From positions 1-54,460 of the forward strand of contig JAFGPO010000032.1 in assembly GCA_016936155.1 (NCBI GenBank): a DNA stretch of 54,460 bases. The letters are read 5' to 3'. Position numbers and translations under genes: made by a program. Source of the DNA: Caldifarciminota bacterium. Lineage in GTDB: Bacteria > Hydrothermota > Tepidihabitantia > SM23-42. The notes under the pieces were generated by a model. It was given only the letters and a program-made list of their open reading frames with translations. It did no database searches and had not been told where the DNA came from. Shown here one piece after another: positions 43,372-51,153 of the stretch (within the stretch, counting starts at the first letter, position 1; each line of letters starts with the position of its first letter).

Positions 43372-43765
43372 TACCGGTCATGTCGCGGGAAAACGTTGGG
43401 GGATAACGCATTGCGAATTTCCCATTAGAAAACAGAGATGTTCTAACGGGGCAGGCGGAATGCGGATTGCGGGAGGATACTAAGACAGCATACCAGGATA
43501 CTAGACTATCAGCAGGCAGCACACCAGAGTATCAGAATATCAGGAATCCTTCGGATTCAATTACAGTGATTAACAGAAAGATTACGACGATATTATCCCC
43601 TGATAATCCGGGTTGCTGGTATTCTGCGTACTGTTAACCTGATGTGCTGATATACTGCTTTGTTATTAGTTATTGGTTATTACGTTATTATTCGCTTTAC
43701 GCCCTACGCTTTACGCTTAATTTCTCGGCCTACGGCTTAGTGCCTTCGACCCTCAGTCCGCGGTC
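43372..43765. repeat. Intergenic composite repeat, copy A
   Basis: No gene is visible. It holds an imperfect stem CCCATTAGAA-10-TTCTAACGGG (43421-43450) and a degenerate direct repeat with a 23-base step (CAGCATACCAG at 43485, CAGCACACCAG at 43508). A stretch with AACAGAAAGATTACG and CTGATATACTGCTT follows (about 43570-43660), then AGTTATTGGTTATTA (43668-43682). A 47-base block at 43697-43743 containing TTACGCCCTACGC and TCGGCCTACGGCTTAGTGC closes it. The third and last elements recur in the same order at 50555-50880. Confidence 0.65.
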
Positions 43766-44602
43766 TTAAATCGGTACTCTGTACGCTTTCCGCTTCGTGA
43801 ATCCGCACACCGCATCGTACCCGAATGATCGCGCGTATGCGTAACCATCGATCAAGCCCCGGCCAAGGTCCCCTGGACGATGCGCGTCCGAGCCGATCGT
43901 GAGTTTCTTGATCCCGGCATTGCGTGCGCACTCCATAATCGGCGCGGCCGGGTAGATCTCATTGACGCGGCGTAATCCGGCAGTGTTGATCTCCAGCGCG
44001 ATGTCATACCGGGCCATGAGTTCGAACACGCTCTGTACCTGTTCAACCGGGAAGTCCCCGATCGTCTCACCGTAAAAACCATAGCCGTATTTCTTGTAAA
44101 CATCAACGTGTCCGAGCGAATCAAAGAGTCGGCTTTTAACCAGGTCCTCGACTGCACCATAGTATTCCTTGAGCAGCGCCTGGGCGCGGCGGTGTTCGAA
44201 ATAACCGGTATATTCCTTGGAACTGTCGATACAGACGTGGTTAAGGCAGTGAATACTGCCGAGCACGAAGTCAAGATCGAGCCCGCGTATGATCTCATCG
44301 AGGCGTGGTCCGATACCGTCGAAGTAACCGATCTCGATCCCGTTTTTCACGATCAATCCCTTGCCGCGGTAGGTGTCAGCGATTCCGTGGATCGCATCGT
44401 ACAAAGCAGCGACCCCTTCATGGGTTATCGGGACCATGGATCCATTCCAGCGTATGAGATTGTCGCTGCGCTCTGGATCGAGTTCGCAATGATTGGTGAA
44501 ACATATCTCTTTCAATCCGATGCGCAGCGCCTGGTCGCAGAACGCGCTCAGGGATCCTTCAGCATCGATCGAGTGTTCGGTGTGGATGTGGTAATCAATC
44601 AT
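43766..44602 (-). CDS. hisJ: Histidinol-phosphatase of the PHP family
   Basis: A 278-residue PHP-domain metallophosphatase, HisJ type, which removes phosphate from L-histidinol phosphate in histidine synthesis. Metal-binding motifs are DYHIHTEHS (His5, His7), CFTNHCE, GIEIGYFDG, FVLGSIHCL, SLGHVDVYKKYG, and GSDAHRPGDLG near the C-terminus. Length is normal. It is the last gene of the hsp20-lon operon, 35 bases after the NYN gene. No other his gene is nearby, and PHP proteins vary in substrate, so a different phosphoester is possible. Confidence 0.82.
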   Translation of the reverse strand: MIDYHIHTEHSIDAEGSLSAFCDQALRIGLKEICFTNHCELDPERSDNLIRWNGSMVPITHEGVAALYDAIHGIADTYRGKGLIVKNGIEIGYFDGIGPRLDEIIRGLDLDFVLGSIHCLNHVCIDSSKEYTGYFEHRRAQALLKEYYGAVEDLVKSRLFDSLGHVDVYKKYGYGFYGETIGDFPVEQVQSVFELMARYDIALEINTAGLRRVNEIYPAAPIMECARNAGIKKLTIGSDAHRPGDLGRGLIDGYAYARSFGYDAVCGFTKRKAYRVPI

Positions 44603-44637
44603 TTTTTCGAAGAAAAATTGGATTCATGCGGATATTA

Positions 44638-45306
44638 CTACGTGAGGATGACATTCTCGCCTAAGGGTACGAATTTGTCGGCTTTCTCCTTGAGATCGTA
44701 CGCGGTATTGTCCGGGAACGCGAACACCTCAACGCGCTTGTTCTTCGTCTTGATGAATTCCACGAGCGCCGCGAAGTCACCATCGCCTGAGGCGAGCACG
44801 ATCGTGTCAACGTGATCCACCATGCCAAGGATATCGAGCGCCATCCCCATATCCCAATTCGCTTTGGCTGAGCCGTCGGATCTGGTCCGGACATCCTTTG
44901 TCTTGACGAGATACCCGATGCGTTCCAGGCTTGTGGCGAACGGTTTTACATCACCGTCTGGTGGTTGGACGATGTAGGCGAATGCTTTTACAAGTTTGCG
45001 CTCTTCCGTGATCAGCCTGAGCAATTTTTCATAATTGACCTTGGCTGCATACCCCATGCGGGCAGAGTAATACAAGTTCTGTGAATCGACAAAAAGGGCG
45101 ATGCGTTCTTTTTTGAAAATTGTTGATGATTCAATAAGGGTACGTAAGGCTTGTATTTCACTGCATAGTTTATTATTTGTTTCAATACTCTGTGCAATAT
45201 CTTTGCGGATATTTTGCAGGGTGCTCTCCATTTTTGGCATGATCGCCCTGGTTATAGTTCGGTAAATTTCGTCCTTTACCGTGATGCGACTGTGCTTATG
45301 TTCCAT
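44638..45306 (-). CDS. NYN-domain (LabA/DUF88) putative RNase with coiled coil
   Basis: A 222-residue protein. Residues 20-62 are predicted coiled coil (MPKMESTLQNIRKDIAQSIE ... LRTLIESS). Residues about 68-215 form a NYN/PIN-like nuclease domain: IALFVDSQNLYYSAR with the first catalytic Asp, AKANWDMGMALDIL with the second, and IVLASGDGDFAALVEF with the third acidic pair, followed by VEVFAF. These residues fit metal-dependent RNA cleavage. A GGGG-rich ribosome-binding site precedes ATG 45306. It lies 27 bases after the GWxTD gene and 35 before hisJ. Its RNA target is unknown. Confidence 0.85.
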   Translation of the reverse strand: MEHKHSRITVKDEIYRTITRAIMPKMESTLQNIRKDIAQSIETNNKLCSEIQALRTLIESSTIFKKERIALFVDSQNLYYSARMGYAAKVNYEKLLRLITEERKLVKAFAYIVQPPDGDVKPFATSLERIGYLVKTKDVRTRSDGSAKANWDMGMALDILGMVDHVDTIVLASGDGDFAALVEFIKTKNKRVEVFAFPDNTAYDLKEKADKFVPLGENVILT

Positions 45307-45333
45307 GATTTTCCCCTTTCTAAATAAAGGATA

Positions 45334-46614
45334 TCAGTTGATAAGATCGCGAAGCGATTCCGGGAGATATTTATACAACGTTGGTTGATTTGACTCACCT
45401 GACACATTCGACCATATGAGCGTATACTCATTGGTGCCCCGGATATCGACGAAAACGAACTGATCTCCATTGAAATACTGCCAGTGTTCATAAGGTTTGG
45501 ATTCTTGATATGCGAGGAAGCTCTTTTCCCGCTCATCCGGTTCACCATATTTGATATAGATACGGCCGCGTTCGGTTGTGCTTCCTTTTTTTGCGCCTTC
45601 GCTGTAGTTCGCGTCCGCGAACTCAAAACGGTCGGCAATCGCAGGGTAATCCCGCATGCTCCAGAATTTCTCCAGGTATATTCTCTTGCCATCCGCCGGC
45701 AGATCAAGGAATGCCTTATAATCTCTGGAACTGAGGAAATATTCGATCCTCTCATAGTAAGGCATATCAGCATAAGTGATCTGCGATGCATCCGCGCGTT
45801 GGACCGTGAATTTGGTATGCTTTTCCCTCACGAGGTCGCTTTTAGGATCGACAACATGGACGTTCAGGGTGTACTCACCGGCATCCAGATTTTTGATGCG
45901 CATCCCGGCATTCATTGCCTGCGAGGAAAACTTTTTGCTGATGATCTGCGAGGTCGTTGAGAGGATCGTTCCGTCATCGGCAACGATCTCATAGCTGATC
46001 TCCATTGTGCCGGTATCCGGTACGATGTCGTAGATCTCGTAGTACACAAAGAGGTGGGAGAAGCGGTCATTGAAGGTGTGGGAGGCTTGCGGAACGACCT
46101 GGAGGTTCCCTTTGCGCAGATAATCCCCAATCGTATCGAGCGTGATCTGACGGGCGAGCAGCAGGTCGCTCATCGCGTAGTCATCCATGCGTAAAGCGAT
46201 AGTATCGCTGATTGTGCCCTGTTTATCCCCGGATGTGACACCGATCGTATATACATAATCACCATCCGGGATGTGCAGGCCGAACTGAACGATGAATGCG
46301 ATTTGCTCCTGAGCTGCTTGTTTGAAAGAAGCGATCGTGAATTGCCGTCGGAGCGTATCCAGGAGCGAATCCGGTTTGTTGAGATTGCTGAGTTTGAAGG
46401 TGATAAGCGCACGCGTTGCGAGGATCGTATCGGTCATCTCATACGATAGTTCGTGATACGGGATGCCGCAGTTGAATTCAAGATAAAGTATGTCGGTGTG
46501 GGTACTCGTCTGCGCGGTGGTATCCTCCATGATGATCGTTGAACGGTATGCGACTGGATCGACATCGATGTCGATGGTATCTGCCGCAAACAGGAAAAGT
46601 GATAAAAAGATCAC
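45334..46614 (-). CDS. GWxTD-domain exported protein (longer paralogue)
   Basis: A 426-residue protein with a signal peptide (MIFLSLFLFAA) and a beta-rich middle region. The C-terminal GWxTD-type domain has YLEKFWSMRDYPAIADRFEFADANYSE, then a signature variant GSTTERGRIYIKYGEPDE, and ends HWQYFNGDQFVFVDI and YTLIWSNV. The Trp and Asp of the usual GWxTD are replaced (GSTTE). This family is exported, found mainly in FCB-type and candidate phyla, and has no established function that I know of. It follows its paralogue by 5 bases. Middle segments such as LYLEFNCGIPYHELSYEM resemble beta-sandwich adhesion folds. Confidence 0.85.
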   Translation of the reverse strand: MIFLSLFLFAADTIDIDVDPVAYRSTIIMEDTTAQTSTHTDILYLEFNCGIPYHELSYEMTDTILATRALITFKLSNLNKPDSLLDTLRRQFTIASFKQAAQEQIAFIVQFGLHIPDGDYVYTIGVTSGDKQGTISDTIALRMDDYAMSDLLLARQITLDTIGDYLRKGNLQVVPQASHTFNDRFSHLFVYYEIYDIVPDTGTMEISYEIVADDGTILSTTSQIISKKFSSQAMNAGMRIKNLDAGEYTLNVHVVDPKSDLVREKHTKFTVQRADASQITYADMPYYERIEYFLSSRDYKAFLDLPADGKRIYLEKFWSMRDYPAIADRFEFADANYSEGAKKGSTTERGRIYIKYGEPDEREKSFLAYQESKPYEHWQYFNGDQFVFVDIRGTNEYTLIWSNVSGESNQPTLYKYLPESLRDLIN

Positions 46615-46619
46615 GGTTA

Positions 46620-47693
46620 CTATCCTCCAGGATTCAAGAGTATGTATTCGCCCAGTCCATGTTTGTCACCGAACACAAACTCCTGATTATTGTGGTAATA
46701 TATCCATACGATGTAAGCATCGTACAGAGTGGGCGCCGGATTCGAGATCGACTTGGGTGGCCCGAGGTGGTAGGGATACGCCTGGATCTCATCCGGCGGA
46801 CCGTGCTTAACGTAGATCTTTGCCCGGTCGCTGCGCCATCCGCGATCCCCGTGGATGAAGTGGTCATCGCAGTAGTCGATTCTCTGGAAGTATTCCACTT
46901 CGCGTTCATTGTGCTCGGTGTTGGGCGTTGGATCGTGTTGTTTCCAGAATGTGTGCCAGAGTGATTCGCGCTCGGCGACCATGGCATTCTTCATTGTTCT
47001 GATATCCGATGTACTCGCGATGTATTCCAGTTGATCGACTCGTGTCGACCAGGTACTTTCATCGAGGTAAAATGTACGGGAGATCATGACCGGGATCATG
47101 AGACCATCGATTTTTATTGAACGAAAAAAAAGATCGAACTTTAATTTATACGATCCGTTCGGCACGTTCGCCACATCGAATGCGAGACTGTCTTCATATT
47201 GGCCGGTGCGGACACGTTTTCCTTCACGGTTGTCATCGATGCGCGCATCGATGCTATCAACATCCCCATCCTTATTAAGGATGGTGAAGGATACGCTGAT
47301 CGTATCGTCATGGAAATCCCATGCGATATTGCCCAGGTATTTTATCTCCAGGATCCGGTCCTGAACTGACAGGAGGAGGCCGCCGTGCCGATCGATGATG
47401 CGCAGTTCGTAGCGTTCACTCTTTTTATCGATAATCATGTGGATCGAATCTTCGATCTCTTCCTGCGATGCCGGGTACTGGCGCTCCCAGAAGTCCCCGT
47501 GCAGCTGGTTCTTTTTGCCGTCGAACACGGTCAATTGCACTTCGTATTTGACATACTCTTCATCGTGCATGGTGACAACGTGCAGTTTATCGCTGGGGAG
47601 CGTGTAGTATATTATGAGTTCCTGCTCAGCATCGCTGTACGGACGATTCATCGCCTGCCACTCGATCTGACACAACAGGAGGAAAAGGATCAT
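46620..47693 (-). CDS. GWxTD-domain exported protein (shorter paralogue)
   Basis: A 357-residue exported protein with a short signal (MILFLLLCQIEWQA). The N-terminal two-thirds is beta-rich (ELIIYYTLPSDKLHVVTM; DTISVSFTILNKDGDVDS). The C-terminal domain has LWHTFWKQHDPTPNTEHNE, then the signature GWRSDRAKIYVKHGPPDE, and closes with EFVFGDKHGLGEYILLNPG. It keeps Gly-Trp and Asp of the motif. ATG overlaps the lon stop codon by ATGA, so translation is coupled to Lon. Together with the downstream paralogue it suggests a heteromeric envelope complex, an inference only. Confidence 0.87.
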   Translation of the reverse strand: MILFLLLCQIEWQAMNRPYSDAEQELIIYYTLPSDKLHVVTMHDEEYVKYEVQLTVFDGKKNQLHGDFWERQYPASQEEIEDSIHMIIDKKSERYELRIIDRHGGLLLSVQDRILEIKYLGNIAWDFHDDTISVSFTILNKDGDVDSIDARIDDNREGKRVRTGQYEDSLAFDVANVPNGSYKLKFDLFFRSIKIDGLMIPVMISRTFYLDESTWSTRVDQLEYIASTSDIRTMKNAMVAERESLWHTFWKQHDPTPNTEHNEREVEYFQRIDYCDDHFIHGDRGWRSDRAKIYVKHGPPDEIQAYPYHLGPPKSISNPAPTLYDAYIVWIYYHNNQEFVFGDKHGLGEYILLNPGG

Positions 47694-50065
47694 GCGCGCA
47701 CACTCTTTTTCTTTTTGTTGGGAAACACGATCTTCAATGCCTGATCGATGGTTTTGACGTGGATGAACGTGAGGTCCGCCTTGACCCGTTTGGGAATCTC
47801 ATTAAGGTCATGTTTGTTCTCCTGGGGCAGGAGAATGGTCTGGATGCCGGCGCGCTTTGCTGCGATGACCTTTTCCTTTATCCCGCCGACCGGGAGCACA
47901 CGGCCGGTCAGGGTGATCTCGCCGGAAAAAGCGACCGTCGGATCGATCGAGAGCGATCTGAACAACGAGGCGAGCGACATGGCGATCGCCAGGCCGGCTG
48001 AGGGCCCATCTTTCGGGATCGCTCCGGATGGCACGTGGATGTGTACATCGGAATTTTCCAGGATATCATCGGGTAATTTCCAGGTTTTCATTTTTGTCTT
48101 TAGATAAGACAGGGCGGCCTGGCATGATTCCTTCATAACATCGCCGAGCCGTCCGGTAAGGATAAGATCCTTTTTCCCGGGGAGCGTGATCGATTCGATG
48201 AACAGGATTTCGCCGCCGTACGGGGTCCATGCCAGACCGGTTGCGACCCCGATTTCACCCCGCCGTGCCGCGACTTCAGCATACGCGCGCGGCGGTCCCA
48301 GATACTTCATGACGTTTCTGTTCATCAGGTGAACCGTTTGATGTTTGCCTTCGGCGACGCGTTTCGCGACCTTCCGGCAGATCGTGCCGATCGCGCGTTC
48401 GAGGTTGCGCACGCCGGCTTCCCGGGTGTAACTGGCAATAATTTTTAAAAGGGCGGTCTTATTGAACTGGATATTTTTGGATTTCAAACCGCTTTCCGAG
48501 ATCCGGCGCGGGATCAGGTACTTGCGGGCGATCTGTATCTTCTCTTCCAAAATATACCCGGGCAGTTCGATGATCTCCATGCGGTCTTTGAGTGCCGGGA
48601 TGATCGGGTCGACGATATTCCCGGTCGCGATGAACATAACATTGGACAGGTCAAAGGGTACCTCAAGATAATGATCGGAAAAAGAGTTGTTCTGCTCTGG
48701 ATCCAACACCTCAAGGAGTGCCGAAGAGGGATCGCCGCGGAAATCCGCGCCGACCTTGTCGATCTCATCGAGCATGAAGACCGGATTATTGGTCCCGCAC
48801 ATTTTCAGCGATTGGATGATCCGGCCTGGAAGTGCCCCGACATAAGTCCTGCGGTGTCCGCGTATCTCAGCCTCGTCCTTGATGCCGCCGAGCGAGATGC
48901 GGACAAATTTTCTGCCCAGGGCGCGCGCGATCGAACGGCCCAGCGAGGTTTTCCCCACGCCGGGCGGCCCGATAAAGCAAAGGATCGTTCCCTTGGAATC
49001 AGGCTTCAGCTTTTTAACCGCAAGATATTCAAGGATGCGTTGCTTGACCTTGTCCAGGTCATAATGATCCTCATTGAGGATCTTTTCCGCGCGCTTGATG
49101 TCGAGGTTATCGTCAGTCGCCCTGGTCCACGGCAGGGTGATGAGCCAGTCAAGGTAGGTGCGCGCGACCGTGTATTCGGCGGCTTGCGGCGGCATTTTCG
49201 ACAGGCGGTCCAATTCCTTGAGCGCGACCTGTTCCGTTTCCGCCGGCATCGTAGCATCCTTGATTTTTTTGCTCAGTTCCTGGATCTCCCGGGAGTGGTC
49301 GTCGGTTTCGCCGAGTTCCTTCTGGATCGCTTTTAATTGTTCGCGCAAATAGAATTCACGCTGACCTTTGTCAAGTTCGGTCTTGACCTGTGATCGGATC
49401 TTGGCGCCGAGTTCCAGGATGCTGATCTCCTTCTGGAGCAGGGAAATGATTCTTGCAAGGCGTTCTTTAGGATCGATCGTTTCGAGCAGGCTTTGTTTTT
49501 CGTGGTAGTCGAAATTCGTGTAGCTGGCGACGAAATCGGCGAGACGTCCCGGGTCGTCGATATTGAGAATGATCGCGCCCAGTTCGTCGGGCAGGTACGG
49601 CGCGAGCGAAATGAGATTCTGAAACATGGTCGTGGTATTGCGCATCATGGCTTCGAGCGCCATGGTTTTCTTGTGCTCGCCGCCCACGATGTCGATCGAT
49701 GCCTTTAAATACGGTTCGGTCTGGATAAAGTGTTCGACTTTAAAGCGGCTCAGTCCCTTGATAAGGAGCCGGATCGTGCCATCCGGGAACCTGAGCATTT
49801 TGTTGATCTGGATGATACACCCGACCTGGAATACTTCCTCGGGCTTCGGTTCTTCGACGCTTGGATCGCGCTGAGTGAGGGCACCGGCGAGTTTATTCGT
49901 AGTCAGGATTTCATCAATGAGTTTTGCCAGTTTCGGCGTGTGGATGATGAGTGGAACCGGCTGTTCCGGGAATACCACCCCGCCCTTGATCGGGATAATG
50001 CCTATTTCATTTGGAATATCAATGATCTGTTCTTCCATAGCAGTTTTTTTCGTGTTATTATTCAT
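47690..50065 (-). CDS. lon: ATP-dependent protease Lon
   Basis: A 791-residue canonical LonA protease of protein quality control. The N-terminal LON substrate domain (IPIKGGVVFPEQPVPLIIHTP) is followed by a coiled coil (REFYLREQLKAIQKELGE). The AAA+ domain has Walker A GPPGVGKTS and Walker B VFMLDEIDK. The S16 protease domain has catalytic Ser in PKDGPSAGLAI and Lys in GIKEKVIAAKRAG. ATG 50065 overlaps the end of hsp20 by 8 bases. An internal start at residue 10 (MEEQ) is possible. Cotranscription with a small heat-shock protein fits a stress operon. Confidence 0.97.
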   Translation of the reverse strand: MNNNTKKTAMEEQIIDIPNEIGIIPIKGGVVFPEQPVPLIIHTPKLAKLIDEILTTNKLAGALTQRDPSVEEPKPEEVFQVGCIIQINKMLRFPDGTIRLLIKGLSRFKVEHFIQTEPYLKASIDIVGGEHKKTMALEAMMRNTTTMFQNLISLAPYLPDELGAIILNIDDPGRLADFVASYTNFDYHEKQSLLETIDPKERLARIISLLQKEISILELGAKIRSQVKTELDKGQREFYLREQLKAIQKELGETDDHSREIQELSKKIKDATMPAETEQVALKELDRLSKMPPQAAEYTVARTYLDWLITLPWTRATDDNLDIKRAEKILNEDHYDLDKVKQRILEYLAVKKLKPDSKGTILCFIGPPGVGKTSLGRSIARALGRKFVRISLGGIKDEAEIRGHRRTYVGALPGRIIQSLKMCGTNNPVFMLDEIDKVGADFRGDPSSALLEVLDPEQNNSFSDHYLEVPFDLSNVMFIATGNIVDPIIPALKDRMEIIELPGYILEEKIQIARKYLIPRRISESGLKSKNIQFNKTALLKIIASYTREAGVRNLERAIGTICRKVAKRVAEGKHQTVHLMNRNVMKYLGPPRAYAEVAARRGEIGVATGLAWTPYGGEILFIESITLPGKKDLILTGRLGDVMKESCQAALSYLKTKMKTWKLPDDILENSDVHIHVPSGAIPKDGPSAGLAIAMSLASLFRSLSIDPTVAFSGEITLTGRVLPVGGIKEKVIAAKRAGIQTILLPQENKHDLNEIPKRVKADLTFIHVKTIDQALKIVFPNKKKKSVRA

Positions 50066-50495
50066 CCTCGATCGGGATTACCCGTTCCTGGATAACCGGG
50101 AAAAAGAGCGTAAGCAAGCCATTGTACACATTGTGGCGCTGTTTGTCCGGCAGAACCGGGACCGGGAATTCAATACGCCGGAAAAACCGGCCATAAGGGA
50201 TTTCGCTGGTGTGGAACCGACAACACTCAGGGGTGAATTGGAGCGGGCGTCGCCGGGTACCGGTGATCGTAACGTGCGATTTATGGGCGTATATCAGCAC
50301 ATCCTTTAGATCGATACCGGCGATCTCGAGCGAGACGACCACTTCATCATTTAAAATGTACATGTCATAGTACGGCTGCCATTGAATGAACCCGGATTGC
50401 AGAATATTCCTGTCGATATCCGGTTCCTGATCGAGCAGGACTGTCAATCCATTGGATAGTTCGTCCTGCGGCATGTTCTTAACCGACCGCTTCAT
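50058..50495 (-). CDS. Small heat-shock protein (Hsp20 family)
   Basis: A 145-residue alpha-crystallin-type holdase that binds unfolding proteins. The crystallin core runs from about residue 40: YYDMYILNDEVVVSLEIAGIDLKDVLIYAHKSHVTITGTRR, then EIPYGRFFRRIEFPVPV and YNGLLTLFFPV, the GL-x-I/L-type strand. The C-terminal tail VIQERVIPIEDE includes an IxI/V-like anchor (VIPI). It heads a six-gene operon with lon. The promoter is of the ordinary -35/-10 kind with a leaderless start; no CIRCE operator is seen. Confidence 0.92.
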   Translation of the reverse strand: MKRSVKNMPQDELSNGLTVLLDQEPDIDRNILQSGFIQWQPYYDMYILNDEVVVSLEIAGIDLKDVLIYAHKSHVTITGTRRRPLQFTPECCRFHTSEIPYGRFFRRIEFPVPVLPDKQRHNVYNGLLTLFFPVIQERVIPIEDE

Positions 50496-50500
50496 AGTCC

Positions 50501-50528
50501 ATTATAGCCTAAAAGCGCATGGTGTCAA
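50501..50528 (-). promoter_or_regulatory. Leaderless promoter of the hsp20-lon-GWxTD operon
   Basis: On the minus strand TTGACA (50523-50528), a 16-base spacer, TATAAT (50501-50506), five bases, then ATG 50495. The boxes are near-perfect, unlike heat-shock sigma32 promoters. Confidence 0.8.
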
Positions 50529-50953
50529 GCAAGCCACGCGCGCGTGGCTTGATGACAACGATGCAACAGAAAGATGACGGAGATATTTCAACACCTGATC
50601 CTCTGGTTTGCTGATATCCTTCATGCTGATATTCTGATGGCCTGATATGCTTCCTTAGAATTATCATTTCCCACTGAAGTTTTGACATTGCACCATTAAA
50701 CACTGTTTAGTGTCTGGGTTCTCTGCTTATGCCTATTCCAATTTTATGCGCATCTATGATGCGGTAGGAAAAATTGAGAATCCCGTGTTCTTTATGCGGG
50801 GATGCGTCCCTCGTAATGACACATAGGAACGCCTTACGCCCTACGCTATACGCTTAATTTCTCGGCCTACGGCTTAGTGCTTACGGCCTTCGGTTTGCGC
50901 TCCTGGGTAGCGTTTAGCGAAGTAGCGTATCGCGTTTGCCGTGTTTTTATCCC
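50529..50953. repeat. Intergenic composite repeat, copy B
   Basis: No gene is visible. It contains a stretch with AACAGAAAGATGACGGAG and several CTGATAT words (about 50555-50650) aligned with copy A at 43570-43660. A 47-base block at 50834-50880 matches copy A at 43697-43743 with one mismatch and in the same orientation. More GCGTTTAGCGAAGTAGCG-type words follow. Confidence 0.65.
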
Positions 50954-50981
50954 TTGACACTCCGGCATTGTTTAGTATAAT
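50954..50981 (+). promoter_or_regulatory. Promoter of the subtilisin-family protease gene (long leader)
   Basis: TTGACA at 50954-50959, a 16-base spacer, and TATAAT at 50976-50981. The start near 50988 gives a leader of about 166 bases that includes the stem GCTCCCAT/ATGGGAG (about 51030-51057) and a first AGGAGG without a start codon. The true ribosome-binding site AGGAGGAAGG directly precedes ATG 51154. Confidence 0.78.
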
Positions 50982-51153
50982 ATTTTATCTACAAAGACGA
51001 GAAGAAATACTATACTTAAGTCTCGACATTGCTCCCATTTTAAATATATGATGGGAGGGAGTGTTGCTTTACAGGAGGATTTTATATATAATAAGATCCT
51101 AAGAAAAGTAGTCTTATTGTTGTTTATATAACACACAACCACAGGAGGAAGGT

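Noticed and set aside
43479..43560. A CRISPR-like array, because of short repeats at a 23-base step
   Set aside because: Only two degenerate units, no uniform spacers and no cas genes; similar words are scattered in other intergenic regions.
50496..50560. A CIRCE or sigma32 element upstream of hsp20
   Set aside because: No TTAGCACTC-N9-GAGTGCTAA-like repeat is present and the promoter is a consensus -35/-10 type.
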